Source: Asterias amurensis (lineage: Eukaryota; Echinodermata; Asteroidea; Forcipulatida; Asteriidae). From it: a stretch of 64,000 bases of DNA. Location of the stretch: assembly GCF_032118995.1 (NCBI RefSeq), contig NC_092666.1:10180501-10244500 (forward strand). The letters are read 5' to 3'. Made by a program: the position numbers and the translations under genes. Shown one piece after another: positions 1-9,463 of this stretch. The notes under the pieces are model-generated. The model was not told where the DNA came from. It was given only the letters and a program-made list of their open reading frames with translations, and searched no databases. Position 1 is the first letter of the stretch, and the number at the start of each line of letters is the position of its first letter.

Positions 1-1010
1 CTCCTTTATACAATTGTTGGTTAGGCCCCAAAAAATAAATTCCAGTTGATCGTCCGGATTTTTCCAAAAAGAGGAAGATGATTTTTGTTTTTTTTTCAAA
101 CGTAAAATATGATGCAACAATAACTTCAATTCAAGGGCATCTAATTTGCGGTACTCTTTCCACACTGGATTCATCTGATATGTGCAGTATATAATGTTTT
201 CAGCCAGCCATTCCTCTTCACTTCTGCTTCAACTTCTGCTTTGTTGTATCTGCTGGAAACTGGGCAGCATAGTATTTTTCAATCTGATGAGGTAAATCAA
301 TTTATCATGTCAGAAGTAACCTGGTAAAAGAGTCAGCACTCCACAGTGTTCATTGGATTTTTTTTAATATTTTTTTTTTCGCATTTTACAAATTACCATT
401 TCCGAATTATATTGGGTCTATATAATTTTTTCGAGATAACTGATCCCGATCAAAAAGTCTGGAACACAACGTATTCAATCTAACCCTTGCCTTGTATCGA
501 TCGTTAACGACTGTACGGACTGTTCAGCCATTTCCAACACGGGAGCATTGTGCACACTCACAATGTATCACTTTCATCAAACTATGCACCGTGGGCTTCG
601 TCCTACTTAACTTACTTCTGTTTGCTGAAAACTAAACAGTGTGTCACTACACATGAATCAGTATTCTATGGGTAAACCTTTAAATATTGGTTGTTGTTAG
701 CATCTTACCTATATAACGTTTCAGAGAAGCACTCCATTCCCCGATCTCGAAGAGTATTTTTGACAGCCAGCGGCCATGATGTTGCTTGTGTGTGTGTGTG
801 TGTAGGCCTACTGAACAATTATGACTGAGAGCCTGGTGACATTTCATTAACAATTCAAGCACAAAAGGTTTGATGGCACCAAGTCATTGTCTGTTGTGGG
901 GTGGTGCTGCAATGCCAATTCTTAAGTTCCCCTGGGTCTGACTGGGGTCACGTGACCTCGTTAAAAGGTCAAAAAATTGAGTTTAATTAACAATTTGAGC
1001 ACAAGCACCG
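1..1010. other. No gene recognised; AT-rich sequence
   Basis: I see no convincing exon, repeat family or RNA gene here. A short (GT)n microsatellite lies near 788-803. Open frames are short and unrecognisable. Confidence 0.5.
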
Positions 1011-1011
1011 T

Positions 1012-1515
1012 TTTGAGGATAAAGTGTTACGATCGACCTCCTGATAGTAATAATATCACTTAAGACCACATTACGGTCGGACAAAGGTAATTAAGAATGA
1101 CATTAATTAGCACGTAATTAGCACTTTAATTAACATTTTGAGCACAAACGTCGTTTTTTTGACAATTAAGTCTTACAAGTGATCCGAAACAGTATTTGTA
1201 ACTTAAGAATGACAAAAGGTTGGATAAAGTTACTTAAGAACAATAATTAAGTATGATATTAATGAGCATGTAATTAGCATTTTGATTCACATTTTGAGCA
1301 CAAACTTCATTTCTGTGACAATTAAGTCTTACAAGTGACCTGAAACAGTATTTGTTACTTAAGAATGAAAAAAGGTTGGATAAAGGTACTTAAGAACAAC
1401 AATTAAGTATGACATTAATGAGCATGTAATTAGCATTTTGATTCACATTTTGAGCACAAACTTCATTTCTGTGACAATTAAGTCTTACAAGTGACCTGAA
1501 ACATTATTTGTAAAT
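1012..1515. repeat. Tandem repeat, period about 155 bp
   Basis: A unit beginning ATTAAGTCTTACAAGTGA occurs at about 1166, 1321 and 1476. The second and third starts are 155 bp apart and the two complete units are nearly identical. A more diverged partial unit precedes them from about 1012. The units are AT-rich with recurrent TTAAG and TTAATTA words. No coding capacity is seen. Confidence 0.8.
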
Positions 1516-1968
1516 CGTTTTGAAGCTCATCTATAGACAAATTTGTATTATTTAAAAATGTTTACTTTCTGAAATAACATTTCTACAAATCATAATACGT
1601 TATTTTGTACTTGGATCTGTTTTGTATCTATGAAATGGATGCCACCTGTAATGTAATTCAATAAATTGATTGTTTTTATAATTTTCCTGAGTCATTTTGC
1701 ATTTTGGATTGAGCGTGGTAGACTGTTCCACTCCTTTGCTGCAGTGATTGTGAAAGTTCTGTCACCAGCCTTGTTATGGGTGCGTGGGACAGTCAGCAGG
1801 ACAGGGTTATACCCCGTTCACACATAGACGCCGCTTCTACTACGATGGAATAGTGGCCGAGAGCGTGACCAATCGCGGACCAATTGTGGGCCAATTGTCA
1901 GAGGATCTCCGTGATCGTGGTTTGGTCGGGGTGGGATCTCCTAGGTCGGGAAGCTACAAGCTCTCCCC

Positions 1969-2000
1969 ACGCTTATTTTGAACATGTTCAAAATAAGCGT
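1969..2000. repeat. Perfect 32-bp palindrome
   Basis: The sequence reads identically on both strands, with arms ACGCTTATTTTGAACA meeting in the centre. It lies in an unclassified GC-richer stretch (about 1740-2390) that may be an old DNA element. I could not define outer ends for such an element. Confidence 0.7.
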
Positions 2001-2399
2001 AGCTGGGTCGTAGCAACAGTAAGCGGGGCAAAGTCGTCATGGGAACGCCATTATCGTACAAGCAGCGTGGTAGCCACAGACATATTATTATAATAACTCA
2101 TGGTGAGATCTCTGTGGTCGTAACAGGATGGGTCGTAATAAAAACGCAGCACCGTCGGCAACCCGTTTTGAAGTAGAAAACCGCTTGGTTGGCATTGGTC
2201 TTTGTGTAATCGTTAGTTATCGTAGTGGCAGCGAGTCAGATACACTTTTTACTTAGCAACAGTAAAGTTGGGCGGAGTCTTCAGTTTGCCAAATTGCTGG
2301 ATTTTGACGGCGATCATACACGACTTGATAATTTTTCTGAGATCGGGGTGATTGGCTTGATCTTCGTAAGGTCGTACCCGGGGTAGGGTATTAGAGATG

Positions 2400-3945
2400 A
2401 ATAATTATAACATCCCGGATGCGTTTTTTCCACGTGTCACATTCATACTAAAAATGCAGTGCCCAAATTGAAACCAGTTTTTGTATATACTGATTTGGAT
2501 CACCCTGTTTAACTAAAGGAAAATATGTATAAACAAGTACATAAATAATTAAAAATGTTGGCCAGTGTGGCAGGAGATTCTGCCCCCCCCCCCCCTCCAT
2601 TATAATTATTGCGAACTGTGAACAAACTTCTTCTGATAGCACCCTCTTTTGAATCCTCCTCAGCCCATGTTAATTTCCCATTGGGTGACCGAATCTCCGG
2701 CAGACAGATTTCCCTGGGACACTCACCATAATATTTCAACTATTGTATGTTTACACTAACGCAACATCGTTTTGAACCTCATGGAAAATATGCTGTTTCC
2801 TTCCCTATTTCAAGCTAGGAGTTAAGAAAAAAAGGTTCTCACGGTTGGTAAAACGGGGAAAAAATAGGATTAAAATAAGCTTGCTAGATCTACTTTTGGT
2901 TTCCTTAAAAACAAAACCAGATAACCTAGTCCCGAAAAGCGCGAGTGCGAACGCGATCAGGGTATTAGACGTAACAGTTAATTGTGGTACTTCTACTGAG
3001 TGGTTCTTCATTTTGGTTTATGAATAATTTTTCCGGACGAAACGTTTTATTATTTCGACTATTTATTTTACCAATAAAAAAAAGTAAAAAAAGTATTATA
3101 GAACAATAAAGAACAAAAAGGGATTACCAATTAGAAATAAAGCAAATAAGGTAAATAACTAATGTGTAACTATATTAGTTACAAGTAAGTTTTATATTAA
3201 AATTACCATACCCATTGTCTCGTTTAAAATATGTTGCCACTACATGTGTTTGTACAGCTGAATTCTTATGATTTTTTTTTTTTTCGATTATTGTTTTTTT
3301 AGTTGAAAAGCTCCACATAGCCTATAAACACGCACTATTAAAACAAACAAGTCAATCAATTACACATGCCTTCAAAAAGAAAAGTGAGCATCCATTAACA
3401 AAGACATGTATACGATACTTCCGTTTAGGCAAAGGTATGAACAACACCAGAAAGTTCAAACAGTCATGACATTTTTTTCATTTTAGTTTGACTCTTAGAC
3501 ATCAAACACTGGTTGAAAGTTAAATCGATCAAAAACTGTAGCTGTCTCAGCAATTAACTATTATAGTTAGTGTATAACGCTCTTATATTTTCATGAAGTC
3601 CCACCAAAGCATGTTAAACCGTTTCAAAGAAATAACTTTAATAATACAAATACTGCTCCCAAATTGTTTAAAGTTATTTAAAACACAATGTAATTAGTCA
3701 AATTCAACAAAATTTGTAATGTATCTGTCCTCTGTGGGTTTATAATTCTTTTCTCCGCTAATTGCTTCATATTTGGAGTGATTCAGGTATTCCCTATCTT
3801 TAAATAGTGTACATGTACCATTAGTAATTTTAACACAATACTAATTTATAGGATTTGAGGCATTGCATGGTGAGGTATCAATATATATTTGGTTTGCGGT
3901 AACACCATGTGTGTATCTACTTGAGTTTGTTCTTAGAGAAACTGT
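2400..3945. other. No gene recognised
   Basis: AT-rich sequence with a poly-C run near 2582-2595 and several homopolymer runs. Short overlapping ORFs on both strands around 2800-3030 have no recognisable domain or splice context, and I do not call them. Confidence 0.5.
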
Positions 3946-3949
3946 CTTC

Positions 3950-4192
3950 CTTAATTATACTACCGCGAGGAGTATAGATTGTTCGGGTGTTCGGGAGACT
4001 TCTCAGTTCTGAAAAGAACTGTCCTGCTTATTAACTATTACCTGGACGGATGGTATAGACATAGGCTGGGACTACTACTTTAGCTTATAGGATCGTAATT
4101 AACTTTACTACCGCGGAATCAGTTCTTGGATTGGTCTCAACGTTTCGACTAGCTTGCTCTAGTCATCGTTAGTATATAATACTAATTTAATA
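3950..4192 (-). mobile_element. Probable Penelope-like element end fragment with hammerhead-like fold
   Basis: The stretch contains two CTACCGCG words (near 3960 and 4109). On the minus strand it has a GATGA box, a perfect six-base hairpin GACTAG/CTAGTC and a GAAA box at about 4143-4168. This arrangement resembles the hammerhead ribozyme motifs known from pseudo-LTRs of Penelope-like retroelements. The CUGANGA core is not matched exactly, so the element assignment is tentative. Confidence 0.35.
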
Positions 4193-4312
4193 CTAATTTA
4201 ATTAATAATCATTACAACAAACGCGGTAAAGTGCCAAGCTAGCTATATACAAAGACACAAATAATCTCAGAGCAGCCAGAGTTTTTTTCCAGCCTTGACT
4301 TGCCGCATTAAA

Positions 4313-4446
4313 AGTGGACACTATTTGTAATTACTCAAAATAATTATTGTTCCTTTCTTGATAACAAGTAATGGGGAGAGGTTGACAGAATAACACATTG
4401 TGGGAAACATCTCTTTCTGAAGTGACGTAGTTTTCGAGAAAGAAGT
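4313..4446 (+). mobile_element. RepA MITE copy 1, left half
   Basis: This matches the left half of RepA (compare 11839-12230): TTAA followed by a GGACACTATT-type terminus and TAATTACTCAAAATAATTAT, ending at GTTTTCGAGAAAGAAGTA. The right half resumes at 7352, so the roughly 2.9 kb between them inserted later. Confidence 0.85.
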
Positions 4447-5017
4447 ATAAGACCCACTCTGTCGTAATGAGGAATATCAAGTAAATTTCATTTTTGCGTT
4501 TATCATCCTAATCCAAACAAGCAAATCTTGACATTTTAAATGAAATAAAAATCAAGATCATACGACCTTCCTGTCTGAAATAATGTGGAATTTCCGACGA
4601 CCTTGACGCTTAATTTTATGACCCGTTTTGGAAAACATAAAGGCCAGAAAAATTTATTTAAGAAAACGCGACGTCTGCACACACTCTTTAAAATAATATT
4701 GTTTACGAAATGAAAACAAAAGATTTTTAACCCCGGCGTAGTTGGACCAACAGTAGGATCAAAATGTACAAACAACCCAATGATAAGTTGCATTATAATG
4801 TTTAGACAATTTCAACAATAAATTTGACAATTTTTACCTGAAATATTAGAGCGATTTGCGTTGTTATTTCCAACTTGAAATGCGAGTTCGTTCCGTCAGG
4901 GCAGGGTGCAACGCATCACGTATTCCCCGGGGGCTATACAGCTACATCACCCTCGTCGCGTCCGGTCGTACATTGACTCAAGACCAGGGAACTGATTTTA
5001 TTCGCAATTTTTCCGTG

Positions 5018-5140
5018 CTTGGTGTTGGGTGAGAAGTATCACTAAAATCATGAGAATTCTCATGATTTTAGTGATGAGAAGTATCACTAAAATCATCAGA
5101 ATTCTCATGATTTTAGTGATACTTCTCACCCAACACCAAG
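5018..5140. repeat. Near-perfect 123-bp hairpin
   Basis: The arms CTTGGTGTTGGGTGAGAAGT and its complement enclose two further GAATTC-centred inverted repeats built from ATCACTAAAATCATGAG. The structure lies inside RepL. The second RepL copy has only one diverged arm (near 10430-10450), so the long hairpin probably formed by duplication after RepL arrived here. Confidence 0.85.
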
Positions 5141-5430
5141 TTTAACTGGAAGATTATTCCTTTAGCATTCAGAATTATTTAGGTTTGGACTAGTAATTCA
5201 ACCTTGATAAACATTCCACTGGATAAAACATGGCGGAGTGGCAACGATCGTTGTAGCTTGGCTCTCTACGCGTGCCGTGTAAAACTTGTATTTACACACT
5301 TTCCAACCAAAAGGCGCGTCGGTGCGTGTTGCGCCGGGCGCTGATGACGTGTACCGCATAGACTTACGTGCTACTGATACGCAATTGTTTTGTGTGCATT
5401 CGACGCGAGCGTACGCAACACGGAGGGCCA

Positions 5431-5581
5431 TAGACCTTTTCGCAAATACTGGGGCGCGCGCGTAAAGCTTGGAATTAGGTGCATTGTGGTCTAGCTGATT
5501 ACAAATTTGATTCATATATATCCCACAATGCACCTCATTCAACAGTCTGCGCTTGCGCATTGGTATTTGCGATAAGGTCTA
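5431..5581. mobile_element. 151-bp MITE (TAGACCTTATCGCAAATAC ends), copy 1
   Basis: The terminal inverted repeats are about 20 bp (TAGACCTTTTCGCAAATAC at the left, GTATTTGCGATAAGGTCTA at the right). A nearly identical copy lies at 6375-6526 in the same orientation. A TA target is plausible from the ends. Too short to encode protein. Confidence 0.85.
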
Positions 5582-5791
5582 TAGTATGAAATTGCGTTTC
5601 AAAGCGAGTTTAGACTGGATTTCCCGAAAAAAAGTTGTAAACATGGCATTTTAACAGTTCAACCTCAACGCCCAACATTTGCAAACAGTCATATTGATTA
5701 TTTATGAAGTGTTGTCTTACATATTCAGGCTACAATCCCGCATCGGGTCATCATCTCATGCAAACGGTGCGGGCACTGCCTCAAGGTTATA

Positions 5792-6101
5792 CCATATAGT
5801 TATATATAAGAACTAGAGGGCGCACGAGTGATGCTTCGCCGTACACAAACGCCACGGGACCGCAAGATGACAAGCGCGTCATTATGCACGCGCGTTGAAT
5901 ATGAAATACACGTTTGAGGTTTTTTTTATTGAACGCTCACGCGATGCTGTTTGTTCAACTTACAAAATGGCCGCACAAACACACGCTGTGAGATAGCTGT
6001 TTTGATGCTGTTTTGTCAACTTAGAAAATGGCCGCCTGCTCGCATACCGGGGCGCGTATATAGGCCAGTGCGCGCTCTAGTTCTTATATATAACTCTATG
6101 G
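5792..6101. mobile_element. 310-bp MITE with 27-bp inverted ends
   Basis: The ends CCATATAGTTATATATAAG and CTTATATATAACTCTATGG are reverse complements with one mismatch. The interior is GC-rich, with a repeated AAAATGGCCGC motif. No other copy is visible in the window. Confidence 0.8.
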
Positions 6102-6195
6102 GTTATACCAAAAGCAAAGCAGCGGGTCGCGCGTTAACTTCCGCCCACGGTTTGAGAAAGTACACAATTTCAGTTTGGCGCCCCCTACTGTCCGT

Positions 6196-6355
6196 CTATA
6201 CGCCTCTCTTAATACTTATGCATGACGTCATAATTCTTAACCAAAATGAGGCTATGGGCGCACTTTCCCCATCACTTGCAGTGGCTGCGCCCATCGCCTC
6301 GTTTTGAGATAACATTGTGACGTACCTCATGCATAATATTAAGAGAGGCGTATAG
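6196..6355. mobile_element. 160-bp MITE (CTATACGCCTCTCTTAATA ends)
   Basis: The inverted ends are about 30 bp with few differences (CTATACGCCTCTCTTAATAC at the left; the complement ends at GGCGTATAG). It lies between two other MITEs within RepL. Confidence 0.8.
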
Positions 6356-6374
6356 GTTCTTTATGTCTGTGGTA

Positions 6375-6526
6375 TAGACCTTTTCGCAAATACCGGGGCG
6401 CGCGCGTAACGCTTGGAATTAGGTGCATTGTGGTCTAGCTGGTAGCAAAATTTGATCCATATCTATCCCACAATGCACCTCATTCAACAGTCTGCGCTTG
6501 CGCATTGGTATTTGCGATAAGGTCTA
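6375..6526. mobile_element. 152-bp MITE (TAGACCTTATCGCAAATAC ends), copy 2
   Basis: Close relative of 5431-5581 with the same length, ends and orientation. Differences are scattered substitutions and a small insertion in the loop. Confidence 0.85.
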
Positions 6527-6787
6527 TGTACAGTATGCTTGGGGCTCCCGCGTATGGTGGTGCGCACATAGTGGAACCAAGTAGCTAGACGTCACGTAGC
6601 AACAGCACTGGGTCGGGTAACGGACTCGCTGCATAGATAAACAGACGCCTCGCTCGGTATGTAGGTAAGCCATACTAATCTCGCCACGCGAATTTTTAGG
6701 AAGGCACTAAAAACTAACCTCTACAGCGGTTCGGAACTTTTCGTGTGCTCTCGGAACATTCCGGCACGGTTCACGACGATCCCCCAC

Positions 6788-7115
6788 GCAGCAGGTTTGG
6801 GGAGTTGTTACATAAGAGTGGACTAACCACTAGGACCTGGTTGTTAATGATTTCATGTCTAAAAGATGCAAGTACTGCTTCAGACCTCTTTATTCAAGTA
6901 CATTTGTAGCAGCAGGTTTGGGGAGTTGTTACATAAGAGTGGACTAACCACTGGGACCTGGTTGTTTATATTTTCATGTTTACAAAATGCAAGCACTGCT
7001 TCAGACCTCTTTATTCAAGTACATTTGTAGCAGCAGGTTTGGGGAGTTGTTACATAAGAGTGGACTAACCACTAGGACCTGGTTGTTAATATTTCTATGT
7101 CTAAAAGATGCAAGC
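6788..7115. repeat. 121-bp tandem repeat, 2.7 copies
   Basis: Units starting GCAGCAGGTTTGGGGAGTTG occur at 6788, 6909 and 7030, exactly 121 bp apart. The copies differ at few positions. They form the right-hand part of the RepL interior. Confidence 0.95.
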
Positions 7116-7351
7116 ATATGCAAAATGACGTCATAAGGTCATTCTCGCTCGGGTATTCTCCGATGGGCCGAACCGCTGTGGAGTTTAGTATTTAGTGCCT
7201 TTATTAATCTTTATTAATCTTTTGACGAAAAGGTAAGACCACAGCAAGTTTAATCAAGATTTATAGCAACCTAAAAGTGCAGAAATTGAAAATATTTTCA
7301 ATAGTTTACACGAAACGTGACTTTACTCGATATTCCTCATTACGACAGAGC

Positions 7352-7591
7352 GGGTAATTTTCCACGAATTTGATTTTGAGACCTCATAAATTTAGAATTT
7401 GAGGTCTGGAAATCAAGCATCTGAAAGCACACAACTTCGTGCGATGGGTGTTTTTTCTTTCATTAATATCTCGCAACTTCGACGACCGATTGAGCTCAAA
7501 TTTTCACAGGTTTGTTGGTTTATGCATATGATGAAATACACCATCTGTGAGGACTAGTCTTTGACAATGACCAATAGTGTCCAGCGTCTTT
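7352..7591 (+). mobile_element. RepA MITE copy 1, right half
   Basis: Continues the RepA sequence interrupted at 4446: AATTTTCCACGAATTTGAT through TTTTCACAGGTTTGTT to the terminus AATAGTGTCCAGCGTC followed by TTAA. Confidence 0.85.
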
Positions 7592-8110
7592 AACATTGGT
7601 CAAATATACACATATTTAACAGCAGTACAAATTTATACTTTCAGCTGAAATATAAACGCCAATTTGGGATTAAGAAAGATTGAGCTTTACAAATTTTTTA
7701 GTCAAAAGATGAAATAATTTCTTATAAAGTACTGAAAGAAAAGCCTGTAACTAGTGTTTCCTATAATAATAAAGTATTTTCTATGGATCATTAAAATGAC
7801 CCTTTTATCATTAATTTGCATTCCCAAATAGTTTAAAATGTGTGACTTTGTTGTTGTGTCAACACCAAACACCTATTTCGCTTCCAGTTTTGAAATAAAA
7901 TACGATACGAAACTAAAGGCCAACCTGCAAAGGAGTTCCATGAAAGTGAAAAAAACAAAACCTTGAAGATAATGCACCGAAAAGCGTTTATTGCAACGGG
8001 AGACCTTGGAACGCTAGGTGACAGCAGACTTACCAGGTACATTTCCATTACTAATAATAGGGCCTACGTAGTTCTGGACATGCGCACATTACCGAGAACA
8101 ATACGAAATA

Positions 8111-8726
8111 CCAGGGCCAAGTTTTATGGCTCTGCTTACCGCCGAATTCGGCGCTTACGATCACCATTCTTCACTTACGTGCAAGCGCCGAATAACTGCG
8201 CTAGCTGTGTAAGCGTAGATGCCTGAACGTAACGCACGCACACAAGCCAACATTCCCCGCTAATCCGTGAAATACGCTTGGTGTAGTAAGCACACAATTC
8301 CCTGCTTCCGTAAGCGCCGATTCTGTGCTTACGATAAGTCATCATCATCATCATCATAGCCGTCCTCCCGTCGGAGGTAGATCCCGGAGATGGCTTTCCA
8401 ACTAAGAGTCTCCATATTTTTCTGATCCTTGCTAGGTGTCCTGCTGCTGCCACACAGACTATGTCAGGCTCTTCGCAGAAGTCCTTGATGTCTTCCAGCC
8501 ATCGTTTGCCTGGTCTTCCTCTGGGTCTGTTACCTGCAATGTGGCCTTCTAAGAGAATTTGGGGGTATCGGCCACTGCCCATTCTGTTCACGTTCCCAAC
8601 ATACTTGAGTTTTGTTTTCCTAATTGAAGTTGGAAGATCTTTATAGTAGTGAAGTAGTTGCGAAGTCTGTCTCTTCTGCATGGTGACCCCCAGTACGGTA
8701 AGTAGATCCATGAAATTGGGCCTTGG
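8111..8726. mobile_element. Harbinger-type MITE interrupted by a LINE fragment
   Basis: The ends CCAGGGCCAAGTTTTATGG and CCATGAAATTGGGCCTTGG are inverted and match the GGGCCCAATTTCAT ends of the Harbinger elements at 38029, 38711 and 41029. A LINE fragment (8340-8692) sits near the right end. The compound element lies just past the stop codon of Ig receptor gene 1, so it may be transcribed in that gene's 3' untranslated region. Confidence 0.75.
8340..8692 (-). mobile_element. LINE 3' fragment (region after reverse transcriptase)
   Basis: The minus-strand frame encodes LKYVGNVNRM, then GRPGKRWLEDIKDF. This is the arrangement found downstream of the reverse transcriptase in many LINE clades (RWLGHVLRM ... 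RGRPKKRW). The fragment ends in a run of TCA triplets, a simple-repeat tail. It is truncated and carries no polymerase or endonuclease motifs. The clade (RTE-like or similar) cannot be settled from this piece. Confidence 0.7.
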
Positions 8727-8757
8727 TAGGTCCCACCAAGCGCACAAAAGTCCCCCA

Positions 8758-9463
8758 TTAATAAAAAACAGGTGGAACAAAAATGCCGCGAGGCGGTGGG
8801 GGTGGTGCTTCGTCTTCCAACCCCACCATAAATTGTTCCACTTCTTCGTCGCTGTCAAAGTAGTGGCCTGCTGGGGTTGAAATACCGCTGTGAAGGGCTC
8901 GAATCATGTTGTGGCTTATTGCAGCGTACTGCGTAGGAGGTTCGGTTCTTATCGGTGGTGCGTTCGGAGGGTGCTGGCGTGTGTGCTGCAAATCAGCATA
9001 GACCAGTTCGCCTGGACGGGCAACCTAACAAACCGGGAAAACACAATTACCATTGTTAGTGAACCACAGTGTAATTTTTTTTTTTTTTTCTTTCCCACAA
9101 GCGAGTCAATTTAGGGATCGGAAATTATGTATGCACCAATGGTTTACTATGTACTGTCTAACAAAATGAGCAAACGAAAGTAAAAGAAAGACAGAAAAAA
9201 ATAAAATGTTAATCAACATATTAAACTGAGCAAATAATGTGTATAAAATGAATACAAAGAAGCAAATTGAACGCAGGATTTATAACTTTCAATTTTGTTG
9301 GTTCAGTTTTCCTCCTGCTGAACATTAAAACTATTTTTTTAACGCGATACCTTTTTGGGTTGGTACTTGATGGCTGTTGCACCCCGCGTCACACCGGTGT
9401 AGGGAGCTGCTGACGCTTGAGGACGCTTTTGGCGGTTCACTGAAGTGTACATAACCCCATTCC
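8758..9463 (-). CDS. Gene 1 exons 9-10: ITIM-bearing tail
   Basis: Exon 9463-9351 carries VMYTSV (codons at 9455-9438), and exon 9024-8758 carries LVYADL (9006-8989) and TQYAAI (8934-8917). The tail ends with an acidic stretch (DSDEEVEQF), APPPPPRG and VFY before TAA at 8760-8758. The proline run could bind SH3 or WW domains. Exon 9 ends in phase 0 and exon 10 starts in phase 0 at CTTTGTTAG-type acceptor. Confidence 0.82.

Larger units (their letters stand above)
4447..7351. mobile_element. RepL: ~2.9 kb dispersed repeat inserted into RepA
   Basis: The ends are inverted: the left end reads ACCCACTCTGTCGTAATGAG and the right end is its near reverse complement, finishing ACAGAGCGGGT. The flanks join to restore RepA. 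A second, rearranged copy occurs at 9690-11160: the right-end block appears first (9690-9893), followed by the left-to-middle part. No transposase reading frame is recognised. Inside are a 123-bp hairpin, four MITEs of 150-310 bp and a 121-bp tandem repeat. The family is unknown; the terminal inverted repeats suggest a non-autonomous DNA transposon. Confidence 0.65.

Noticed and set aside
1784-2093. Overlapping plus-strand ORFs near the 32-bp palindrome
   Set aside because: They are short, overlap in different frames and lack any domain or splice signal.
5198-6307. 120-codon and 118-codon ORFs as exons
   Set aside because: They lie across MITE ends in RepL; the open frames come from palindromic GC-rich MITE sequence.
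8175-8858. A 227-codon minus-strand ORF as a host gene
   Set aside because: It crosses the end of gene 1, a MITE end and a LINE fragment. Only the LINE part is recognisable.
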